Assembly (NCBI GenBank): GCA_903813345.2 | Contig: CAIIXF020000010.1 | Span: forward strand, 13,771,181 to 13,831,180 | Direction of reading: 5' to 3' | From: Owenia fusiformis | Lineage: Eukaryota > Annelida > Polychaeta > Sabellida > Oweniidae | DNA: 60,000 nt | Shown: in pieces, positions 13,401-25,400 of the stretch | Layout: every line of letters begins with the position of its first letter | Position numbering within the stretch: position 1 is the stretch's first letter | Program-made: the position numbers and the translations under genes | Notes under the pieces: generated by a model | The model's input: the letters and a program-made list of their open reading frames with translations, nothing else | Told to the model about the DNA's origin: nothing | Databases searched by the model: none

Positions 13401-16400
13401 ATCTTGGTATTGAATTGATCCTAATTGAATAAACGGTATGGTAACAATATTCAATTATGCAAATTAGCTAATTTGCATAAATTATGATGTCATCAATCTA
13501 TTTTGGGTTCAGAACTTCCAAGTATAGCAACAAATTTATTAGATCCGAGGTTGGATGGTGTAGTTTCTGCATAGTTTGTCATTTATTCTATGAGTGGAAG
13601 AGGTATGAGCAACAAAAAAAAATATTCAAAATTGAATGAGTATTAGTAAAGTAATTCAGCTTTTGAGGCAGCTGCTATGAACGTTACTATTTGACAATCG
13701 TAAATAAAACACTGAAATAACAAAAATGAAACAAAGTTGATTCAAGCTTATTGAGTGAAAAATATATATTTTACATGTCACTGAATTAGTTGGTGTATAG
13801 AAATGATATGGGTATTCATAATTTTGACTGTCATTGACAGGGGTCAAAACAATATTTTTTTTGATTTTGTAACATGATTTATTGTTTGTGAGAAAGTCAT
13901 GGATTAATCAGTTAGTGAATGGGTAAATGGTATGGTGAAATCTGTTGTAATCTATAAATCTTTGAAATGATTTGCTTCATAGGCATCAATCTATTTAAAA
14001 ATGCGAAACATCGTGACTGGTCAAACATCAATATTTGTGCTGCAATTCAAGCAGTGACCATCTACATGAATTTTAAACTGATTTGCTTCATAGGCGTCAA
14101 TCTATTTAAAAGGACGAAAACCTAACCGATTTTACCATACTATATGCTTTTTGAAGAAAGAAACCTTATTTGTTGAATTTTCTAGCAGAAATCGACTCAC
14201 TTCACTCATTTTGTCAGATTACTGGCAGTGACATTAAAGAGACAATTTTTATTATCTAGAGTGTCTCAAAAAATGAACCAAAGGTATATCAACAGCAAAG
14301 ATAAATCAATCAATATTTTCAGATAATTTTGCATGGTCATTTAGGAAAAGCATGTAAGTTTTCTCTCCAATACTAATTTTTTAGTTCAGTCTACCCTGCG
14401 TGCAGAGTTTAGTTAAACTACACTCTGCCTAGTAGAGACCATATTACAGTTAAGTAGCCCCGCCCCCACGACGGGTACTGGTGACAGTTTCGGTATATCA
14501 CTTTTGACCTACGCGCTAATCAGCGAGCTTGAAGAAACATACGCCAAATGCGTTCTAATTAAATATGCGCATGTCATTGGTCAATTCCGGGCTCAACGAT
14601 GACGTCAGAAGGAATGACCATATAAAGAACGTCGGTCAAATTTGGCCGACGAACACTGATTGGCGCGGTGAGTTCACAGATTTATTTTAGTTTGAAAGAG
14701 TGAAGACGAAGCTCTCTTTTAAGAAGTGAAGTCAAACGAATGCAAAGGGTAAGTTCAGTCTTGCCTTTTTGATGCTTTAACCCTTTTTATACCATGTGTT
14801 TAATTTAACCTCCTTACATTTCGATAAAACCCTGCATCCTTACTGCTACATTGTTTATCATATATGACAATGTTTCTGGTGGAATGTTTTGAATTTTCTT
14901 TCACATGTTGACCTCAAATTGTTCTATGTCTCTTGGCTTTGGGATAAACATAAACATGGTTCTTGAAGTCATTCGAGAGAAAATGTTTGGGGTGTCAAAT
15001 CTGTTGAATAGGGAGGCCTTCACACTGTCTTTATATAGAAAGAAGAAACTGCTTTCATGGGAATGTTTGTTTGGCCCTTGCTGTACATGGAGGGGCTCAA
15101 ACTGTCTGGAACCACAGTGTTCTCATTTAGATATCATTCAGTCTATGTAACTCTGGCAGATGGAACTCCATTATCAATTAACCGCTAAATCATTTGACGA
15201 TAATTGAGCTGGTTCTCTTTGATTGTTATGCCATCTTCAACCTTGGAACTTTTTTCTCTGGGGCTATTTGAAGGAGCATGTTAAGCTAATCCCAAGCCAA
15301 AAGACCTAGAACAACATAAAGCCAACACCCAAAGAGAAATTAAAAACGTTCCACCTAAAATATTATCAAATGTGATGAACAATGTAGCACAAGGATACAG
15401 GCTGTCATCGAAATATGAAGTAAAAAAAGTAAAGGGTTAAATCATCAAAATGCAAGACTGAACTGAAAACTTTGTATTGGGAAGGAAAGTTACATGCTTT
15501 AGCAACATGACCATGCAAAAATATCTGAAAATATTGATTGGTTTAACTGTGGTGTTAATATACTTTTGGGTACATTTTTGAGACACCTTGTACTATTTAT
15601 CATACCAAGCTATTATAGTTCATAAATAGCATTGCATTTTTATATTAAGTCTTGATGAAGCGAGGACTTTAACCCAAGAGTTCCTATATCCATGTGACAT
15701 TTATTTCCATGTGACTAACATCACCTTAATAGTGTAACTTTGAACAAATTAACGTTTTATCACCATGTCATCCATGTGACATTGATATCCGTGTTAACAT
15801 CACCTCTATGGCATTCATTCATGTTATAGCCATCTACATGTACGTATATGTAACATCAATATTTATGTAGCATTACCCATGTCAAGGACCCATATGGCAG
15901 TGGTTGAATTTTTCTTTTGTTAATCTATTTCAGTGGTGACTTTCATGACAGGGATGCTTTTTATTCTTAATGTTTCCATCATCTTTGTCACATCTCCATG
16001 TTCACCTCACCAGTGTGATTTGACACCCAAATATCATCTGTGTGACATTAATCTCCTTGTTAACATCATCTGGAGCTGTGACATTGATTCAGCTCCTCTC
16101 AGCACATCTTATTGTGATGACTTTTGCCCCAGCATCCAGGCCTATATATTAAAATCACAAAACTAGTGATGACTACATCAATTTCATTCAATGTACCATA
16201 AAGCAACATCTCTCCTCTTTGCGATGATATGTCTTCATTCACATGTGGTAATGGTTGGGTGATAAATCCTTCCATTTGCACAGTGGGTCAAAATCAGCTC
16301 TGGACCAAGTTTTAGATATTGCAAAAATCGTTGCAAGGGCTAAGTGCCAATGGGAGTTCCCCTGACTTGAAATGCTGTGACCTTTTCTTTTGGAGCTATC

Positions 16401-19400
16401 TTAGGAGCATCTGTGCTCACAATTCCTTCACCAGATATTGTGAAACCTCGAGAAAGAATTGCCCATAGGCTGCTTTTCTCTGCTTTAACCCAAAGATGAC
16501 TCACGGCTGAACCATGCATGACATGGACAAATGAGCGCATCTTTATGTGCAAGGAAGTGCTGGCAATTTAGAGAGGTATAGGATGTATTCTTGCAAGAGT
16601 ATGAGTATGAACACTTTACTGTCTATGCCACACCTGTCACACCTTCTTCCAATAGCCCCTATGTCCCTTGTACTGACCTTTGCAATGTTTGAAACTTGAG
16701 TCGGAACTGAATTTTGCCCTACTTTGCAAAATAAATGATTATTCAGCCAGCTATGACTCCCTGTGAATGAATGATATTCCATTGCAAAGAGGAGTAATTT
16801 GGCTTTTCGGTACATTGAATGAAAGGGATACCGTCAGCATTGGTTTTATGTATTCTTCCAATATTGCATCGGGCTCCGTACGCTGACTTTTGCGATGTTT
16901 ATAACTTGGCCCCAAGCTAATTTTGGCCCACTTTGCAAATGGAATGATAACCCGCCCAACCATGACCAAATATCAATGAATGATATATCATTGTAAAGAG
17001 GAGACACATGGCTTCATGGTGTTTTGAATGAAATCAATGCTGTAATCACTGGTTTTGTGCTTTTCAAGGATAACAATCTGTTGCGTTTTTTTTTTTTGAT
17101 ACTCACTGTATTGATTAGATCTTCATTAGATTAGATCATCTAAACTATAAAAAGTGTAAATTACAATAGTTAAGATTCAACCTCTGTCAATCATACAACG
17201 TGATTAACTCCTTTATTTTGCACTTAAATCTCCTGTTGTTACAGTTCTCAGTTTTGAATGGTATCCATAGTCTTATAGGGATTTACCTGAAATCCATCCA
17301 TTTGAGACTCATATTTTTCATAGATTTTTGGTATTTCATATTTTGGAAACCTTTTAAAACAAGTTCAGATTATAAGTCCTATACCACACATACTTTGTGA
17401 CATAAGAGATGTAGGAAACCTATATGTAGATGTAGGAAGGGTCAGTTAAAGTCCTACAAAAATCAGTTCTTTCAAAAATATTTTAAAGGGCATTTTTTCT
17501 TCGTGGCTATTTTGATCAATATACTTTAATTTCAGGATTACTAGTACTACTGAGCTCTTGTATGGATTTTGTCATCATTTTTCATTGCATATCGAAGAGG
17601 TTATATTATGTAAAATTATATAAAAACTACTTTTCATTTTGCTTCACTAAGTACCTACTTTATGCTTATAGTCCATTTTCAGAAAAGCTATAACATAAAT
17701 CATTCTAAGGTTGAATCATCAAGGATTTTGAAGGTTAAAAAATTCCCCTAAAGTAGTTGTCACATTAGCTGTGTGTGCTCGCCATTTGCCACCGATTGAC
17801 TTATTTTTGGCATTGATTTTTGGAAATGTTAACATCTAAGTTCTAAAGTTGACACTCTATCTGTATTTTAAATATAAAATGGTAATTAAGATTTATTTAG
17901 TTTATGTCCAAATATCAACAAAATTTTGTTTTCAGCTTTTTCACATGTTAGAAATCAAATGAAACCAGGAATACTTTTCCATTTAAATTTTGTAAATACT
18001 GATATGTATATTAGTCAACATATGTCAAAATAGCATAATGAAAGCATTACTTTGTATTCATATGGATCATTGACAGTGTATGGTAAATTATAAAATTAGA
18101 TTTTAAAATACAAGATCAAGATCTCATTATTTTGACCCCTGTGAATGATAGTCAAAATACATGTAACATTTCCACATACTTTCATGTACAGTTCAATGGA
18201 AAAATATGAACAAGTCATGCACATTTTTACTCAATAAGATTGAAACAACTATGTTTGTTTCTTTTTTTGTTATTGTAATATTTTTATAATTGTCAAACAA
18301 TGACGTTCACAGTAGATGCCCCAAAAGCTGAATAACTTTGCTCATTCTAACCCAATTTTGAATCTGTTGTCTCTCGAATGTTGCCTCTATCTTCCACTCA
18401 TCAAATAAAGGTCAAAACTATGCATACATTCTGTCATTCGGCCTAAGTTCTAATATATATGTTGCTAAACTGGGATATTCTGAACAAAAATAGATTGATG
18501 ACGTCACAATTTATGCAAATTAGCTAATTTGCATAATTGAATATTGTAATCGTACAGGAAATTTTATAAGGTTTAATTTGATACCAATATCATTTCTATA
18601 GACCAAATAATGACAAAGCTACAAACACTTTAAACGTCCATGGTAAGATGTCTGAATATAATTGTCAAATAATGACATTCACAGTAGCTGCCTCGAAAGT
18701 TTAATAACTTTGGCAATACTGATCCAATTTTGAATCTGTTTTCACTTTTATGTTGCTTAAACCTTCTGCTCATAGAATATAAGTCATAACATTGAAGAAA
18801 TTCTACCGTACGGCTTCAGTTCTTAAAGATACATTGCTATACTTGAAAATTCTGAACGAAAAATAGATTCATGACGTCACAATTTATGCAAATGAGCTAA
18901 TTTGCATAATTGAATATTGTAATTATATGGGAAATTTATTTAGGTTTAATTTGATACCAATATCATATCTATAGACAAAATAATGACAAAGCTACAAATG
19001 ATTTAAGATTCCAAGGTAAGATGTCTATAGATGCGTAACCATGGTAACGGAATGCTACAATACAGAGCAACCAATGAGAGTTTGCAAGGGCATCCGGCAG
19101 AAAATTGAACCTCAATATGTTACCTTTCAGAAAAGTATGGATGCCATAAATTAACAGAGACCGATACGTTGGGTACATTTTTTGAAACGATAGAGAGGCA
19201 TGGGTCTCTAACTATATATTGAATAGGGTTATTTTAACTATTGTTACAAAAATATATTATAAAATATATTTTAAAAGATATATTACCAACAATGAAATTT
19301 AAACAGTTAAAAATATTGTTTTTGAGACATTTAAGCTCTTTTTGAATTATGATATTCGTTCTTTCATAATGGTTGTACACACTATAGGAATAAAACTGAT

Positions 19401-22400
19401 ATACCTTGGTACTGATTTGTGTCTTGGTTTTCCAGAATTGATCGCAACAGAGAAAAATATTGGGAGGACATTAAAAGTAATGCGAAAAATATTTATGGAA
19501 GGAATGATGCAAGAAGCTAATATTAGCCGAGAATTAGCAGATCGTTTATTTCCCAGTATAGACAAACTTATCAACATACATTCAGAATTCTTACAAAAGT
19601 TCCAAACTCGACAATCATTGAATCCAGACAAGCGGATCGATCAGATAGGAGATATTTTGCTTAGTCAGGTAAGTGGGGAAACATGATATATAAAGAGGAG
19701 TACAGAGATATAACAATGGAGTTGTCTATTCACTTGTTAATACATTGAATGAAGGAATCCTTTCAACAATGACTCATTGAATGAAGAAAGAAATCATTTC
19801 AACAATGATTCTTTTGGAGCCATGATAGTATTCAATGAAGCTGCTTAGGCCTGTAGCACCTTTTACATCAGAAGGCCTGAGTTATATTCTAAGCATAAAT
19901 CATGAAATTATTAAGGTTTGAATGATAGGAATTCAGAATTTATTTTAAGTTCTTGTGGCTGCTCAGTTGTGAGACAATGAATTCTATATACTATTTATGT
20001 TTTTTTTGTGTGTTTAGTTCAAGGGGTCCAGTGGAGAGATGATGAAGGCTGCGTATGGAGACTTCTGTAGTAAACACAAGGAGGGCCTGGCCATGTATAA
20101 AGACCTGCTAAAGTCAGATAGAAAGTTCGCTGCATTTATTCGAGTAAGTATTTTCTCGAATGATCCCTATGTTATTATCAATCATTATCAGGATGTGCCA
20201 AATGAATTTTGGAGCTACTTGTACTTGTTAAGATTAAATTAAGGACCAGTTATCCTGTCATTTTTATCCCATTTGTACATCTATACATTCTGCAAAAATA
20301 TCTTGCCCAGATAGAATCAAACTGACTCTGCCAATATTAATGTTGAACCCTCATCATATTCATATTTCAAAGAAAAAATGACAACGGTGAGCAACAAACC
20401 AATCATGGAGAAACAAAGTATAACACTCATGGAAATTAAATACAAAATAATGAAAAAATTCTTAATTTTGATTTGTTGATTTCAGCAATGTGAGATGAAC
20501 GTGTTGGTTAAGAGGCAGAGTATACCTGGGTGCTACCTGCTGGTAACTCAGAGGATGACAAAGTACCCACTCATGATTGAGGCCATCCTAAAAACAACTA
20601 AAGGTATGAATACATAGCTGTATTCGGAAAGTTGTACTTCCAGGGCTGGTCAGTACATGTAGCTGCATCGCCCAATGAAAAATCAATATAAGATTGATAA
20701 TATAGTTTTTCAATCTGTAACCATGTATAAATTTCCATCCACAAAGTAGTAAGTTGTGTTTTACAATATTGTGTATATATTGACCTGCCCCTCTAACTGG
20801 CAATCAATTTTAATAAACTCATAACCATATATCTCAACATTATATTAACATGTACATATTTGATATACATGATAAAATTCCAATTTTTTCAGACCACAAA
20901 GAGCACAAACGGGAACAAGAGCGAGAGAATCTACAGTCGTCTTTGATGTATGCGAAACAAATCCTAGATGCTATAGATGAGCGCATAGACGCAAGAGACA
21001 GGGAGCTACGATTACAGGAGCTCTACCACAAAATGGACCCAAGGTCATTCACAATATATAAGGGTAAAAAATTCAAGGTAAGCTCATGTTCATTTAATGA
21101 TGATAATACCAAAATCTTTATATTTCTCACAACCTCATAATAATGATGTAAAATAATTTTATCATCATATCTTTTGGCATAACTGTCATCCAAAATATAG
21201 ATTAAAAAATATGAAAATTTAATCAGTCAAAAAAATTCTTGATTTTTTCTTGTAGAAATCAGACCTGATGAATCGTAAGTTGATAGTTGAGACGCCAGTC
21301 ATGTGGAAGAGTGCAAGGGGCAAGCCAATAGAGGTCATTGCAGTGGTCTTATCAGATCTCATGTTTTTCATGCAGGAGAACAATCAGAAGTTTGTCTTCT
21401 TTGCACAGGACAGTAAGGTAGGAAAATAATGCTTACATAATTTTAAATGCATTATGGCTAAATTAAAACACAGTATCAAATCCTATGCTGAGAGGGCTGA
21501 TTGTGAAAAAATCATTCTGCCATTGTTGGGAACATAATTTCTAAAAATTCAGCTGATGTGGGTTCTTAGTTTGCTTGTCGGTTGTCCCAATTAAACACAT
21601 CAATCAATCTATCATACAATATATACTTCTAGTCAGCTGTGATTTCGCTGGTGAAGCTCCTAGTGCGTGAGAAGGGAGACTCGCGTCACACAAATGGCGT
21701 CTACCTAATCAGCCAAAATAAGGACAATCCAGAAATGTATGAACTGACCTGCAAGACCCCAGAGATGAGACGACGCTGGATCGCCAGTCTCAGAAAGGCA
21801 ATTGATGAATGCCCAGCTGATGAAGGTAGCTATGATTTATTTTATTTATATATAGAAATGTATTATACAAGAAAATGTTAATTTATACACCTTTAAAGTG
21901 ACAACAGGAAGAAGTTATTTTATTCATCACCTCCGTCATTTCTTAATCAGTTGATTGATACTCTTCATGTTTTAACATCTCTGGAATGTTACGATGTATC
22001 TTTTCTTTAACATATCGTCAATTTGGATGCTAAAAACAAAAATGAAAAAGTTATTAAGAAGTTAATACTTATTGTAGAAGTGAATGAAGAGGATCAGAGG
22101 AGGATTGAAGAGGAAGAAGAAGAAAGACGGCAACTTGAGATCAAGTTCACAAAATTACGAGAAATGCTTGATAAACTCAATCAGAAAGATGCTCAGATCA
22201 AAGCTGGTCTAGATGGCAAACTCAAACTGTTTGCTGACATGATGGCAGTCTGGGGAATGGAGGATGTCTTGAAAAATGTAAGTGCTTTTCTCATGTCAGT
22301 AACGAATTGGTGAGAGTAATTTGCAAGACTTAATATTAAAGATGAACAATGGTCACAAACCGAGCAATAGAGGGAGTATTAGTACAGAGGCCTTTATTTG

Positions 22401-25400
22401 TGTACAAAGGCTTTATGATGAAAATGGTCACAAACCAGTCAATAGAGGGAGTATTAGTACAGAGGCATCTATTTGTGATCATCATTATTGTATACTAATT
22501 ATTATAGTTTAGTATCAATTAAAGATGGCAGTTGGTCTAATGCTAATGATTTTACTGGAAGAATAATCAGTCCTATATATTAAAATTTCAGCAGCATTGG
22601 TAATATACTATACAAGATAGAATAGCATTATGAATTCTAGTTAAATTTTATATTTTAAATTTAATATTTATATCTGATTCCAGTTGAAGTCTATTTATAA
22701 GGATGAGGAGGGAGAAGAGTTGAGGGATGCTGATGATTTGCTGCAGGCGGCAATACAAGATGGTACGACATTATTGAGCAACCCTTAAATATTCATTTAT
22801 TAACTTTTATTGAACATTCCTAAGATATTCATTGGCAAACCTTCATCATGTATATTGTTTTTGATTCAACAAAATAGGTGTCAATACAAGATGGAATGGC
22901 ATTATTCAGCAACCCTAAAATATTCATTTATTAATTTTTATTGAACAACCCTCAGATATTTATTGGTAAACTTTCATCAATTCAACAATCTTAAATATTT
23001 ATATATTTTTCATTTTAAATAGTCATTTATTTATGTTGATTTCTTTTAGTGTTTACTTTCTGCCTAAATTAATTTTGAATTATTTTTGTTTTTTAGCATC
23101 CAAATTGACGATACTGTTTCAAAATAGCAGTAGTAGTAATCTCAGTACAGGAAGTGTGACAGACCAAGAAAATAGTTCCGGTCACGTGTCCCCTTCTTTG
23201 CCAAAACGAGCAGAAACTTTCGGAGGATTTGACAGTCAACCCAAAGGTTCGTTAACACTCATTTCAATTTATATTTTTCAGCTCACTTTCTTGTCCAGTC
23301 GTAGGATTATCCAGGAACTAAAGTAGAAATTGGCAATCATTTTTATTGAATTTACGAATGGTGTCTTGAATAGTTTTTGGACTGGGTGAAGATCTATACC
23401 TCTACAAGATGGACCATGTTTTATTTTTACTATACAACCACATGATAGGTGTCCTCTGCACGCCAGTGAATGAAAGATGGCAGCACAGTACATTTCAATT
23501 GAGTAGCCAGTCGACCATATTTGTTTATAACATTAATGTTTATCAGATACTTGTGTGGAATAAAAACATTGTAACAATTCAACTACTCAGATTTCTATGC
23601 ACCCGATGACCTCAATCCTCAATTCTGTTATCAATTGAGGAATTCTCCCTCTCTTAATCCAATGTGTACAGACTAAACAGAGGCGAACATGTGCTTAGTC
23701 AGGCCCAGGCTTAGAGCCAGTCATATTAACCCACTTTAAATATAAAGAGATAAAATACATTTTCATTAATGCTTGATAATTGAGGTTCACATTCAGCTTT
23801 TTCGAGGAATTTAGAAGATATTGTACATTTGTAATTTTTATTAATCGCAATTTATTGGCATGAATATTAATAATATTTTATATTGATTTCTTCCTTGAAT
23901 TGAGCTTTTGGAGCTATTTCAAAAACATATAGATATTATTAGAGTCTTTTTCTTTACTTTTAACTAAAGGTCACACTTTTCGTGTAAAAATCCTATTTAG
24001 CACTATTATTCCCATATTAAACTTATATTTTATGTTAAAAAATACATTTTAAGAACAATAACGACATCGTAAAGAAGGTGTGAAAAGTGCACTTGAGTTT
24101 GTGATGAGGTAGACGCTATAGCTTCTTTGGCTAGAAATGTGAGATGGACGTGACATATGACAGTGACGGTACACAATGCTTGCCTTGATATTAGCCAGTA
24201 AACTGCAATGAAAGTTTCTAGAATTGTCATTTTAGTGTCTGTAAACAAACATTCAGGGGCGGTCTATCAAATTAAGGTCTTACAAAATCTGACATTGGAT
24301 GGTGTTGTATCCATCATTAGTAATTTTCATCATGAAGTCTATCTAGGAATTTTTGATACAATGATTGCATACTTTAATTTGATTAATAACTACATTTGCA
24401 CATTGGTTCTGGGTAACACGGCAGTAAATATTGTGGTCTCTCAAGATTAACAGTCTTTCAATCTTCCCAATGTTCAGTAAATAAATATAATCTATTTCTA
24501 TAAACATTGGGTAGCTAGCAAAAACTTCAAAGTATGTCAAGTTCCAATCAATTGTGACATATTGCTTTTATTTTCTGGTTCAAATTGTCTCTTTATTACC
24601 AGTTTGGTTGTATTAACTGCCCATCATTTGTTCAAATATTGCAACATATGTCATTTATGAACTTCGGTGCAGAATTTTACTAATTCGCCAATTGAAATAA
24701 AGCAGAATTTGTAAATATTTAGGTTTAGATTTTGATAGTTTGACAGATTTTGATAGATTTCAACCAGATTATTAACTTTTGATTAATCTAATTGACTTTA
24801 TGGTGATTGGTTAACCCTTTACATCCTATGGTTAGCCCTGTATACTTTAGGATTAACCTTCTGTTCCTTGTATTGGGGTTAACCCCCAATCACAAAAGTC
24901 AACTCAACTGGTGTGGCTTATAGCAAAGATACTGGAGATGGAGGCAATGAGAAAATATTGAGAATTCCTGTTTGCCTTATTCAATTAATTATATTACCAT
25001 AGTAACATTATACAATGTATGCTCCTCCTAGTATTCCATGACTTTGTGTCGCCGCAAAAAATCCACAGAATTTTGGTTTTCAGAATTTGATTTGATTTGA
25101 AGATATTTGAAAACAAGGAATTGTAATTTACAAAATCATCAAGAAATGGCCTCCTGGTGAGATGTGATTGAATGTTTGGCAGGCTCTTTAATTCCAATGA
25201 CTAAATGCCAAGATCAAGCACATGTTTATAAATCCACCATACATGTACTAACACTCATTTCGAACCATTAAACATGTTTATTTTGGTAATATCACTCATA
25301 CACGTGCCTATAAATTAACATGTGTTAATATGAGCCTTGTTATGTTATAGGAGGTGTTCTAAAAAAGCGCTATCCTTCGTCCTTTAACGATCATGATCTA

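Larger units (their letters stand above)
12780..13850 (+). repeat. Left arm of the 6.4 kb element
   Basis: Within this ~1.07 kb arm a ~373 bp unit is repeated in tandem (starts near 12972 and 13345). Each unit holds an inverted octamer pair and a CRE-like site. A 69-codon ORF at 12814-13023 has a near-identical twin in the right arm; it reflects repeat identity, not evidence of coding. Confidence 0.8.
14259..15590. mobile_element. Fold-back element nested in the 6.4 kb element
   Basis: The left end GAGTGTCTCAAAAAATGA pairs with the right end ...TTTTTGAGACACCTTG, flanked by TA at 14257-14258 and 15591-15592. Reverse-complementary similarity continues inward for about 350-400 bp on each side (to roughly 15000 and 15240), interrupted on the left only by the 369 bp insertion at 14392-14760. 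The end sequence resembles mariner-type MITE termini. An 81-codon ORF at 14905 lies in the arm/centre and shows no domain. Confidence 0.75.
12780..19212. mobile_element. 6.4 kb DNA element with long terminal inverted repeats, TA target duplications
   Basis: The ends are exact inverted copies (GTTAGAGACCCATGCCTC... and its reverse complement), flanked by TA at 12778-12779 and 19213-19214. A 3 bp TAT duplication with a TAG-starting repeat is an alternative reading. The outer ~500 bp of the arms match almost perfectly; the inner halves have diverged. It starts 13 bp after the exon 7 donor and ends ~220 bp before exon 8, filling almost the whole intron. No transposase-like ORF could be read, so it is probably non-autonomous. 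A TA duplication fits Tc1/mariner-type integration, but the superfamily is not established. Confidence 0.85.
18135..19212 (-). repeat. Right arm of the 6.4 kb element
   Basis: Reverse complement of the left arm, with the same two-unit internal structure. By eye the outermost ~500 bp differ from the left arm at only about ten positions. Toward 18135 (TTTTGACCCCTGTGAATGA, matching left 13825-13850) similarity is clearly lower. Confidence 0.8.

Noticed and set aside
14905-15150. 81-codon ORF after the promoter-like 360 bp element as its gene
   Set aside because: It lies in the host fold-back element, not in the inserted unit, and has no recognisable domain.
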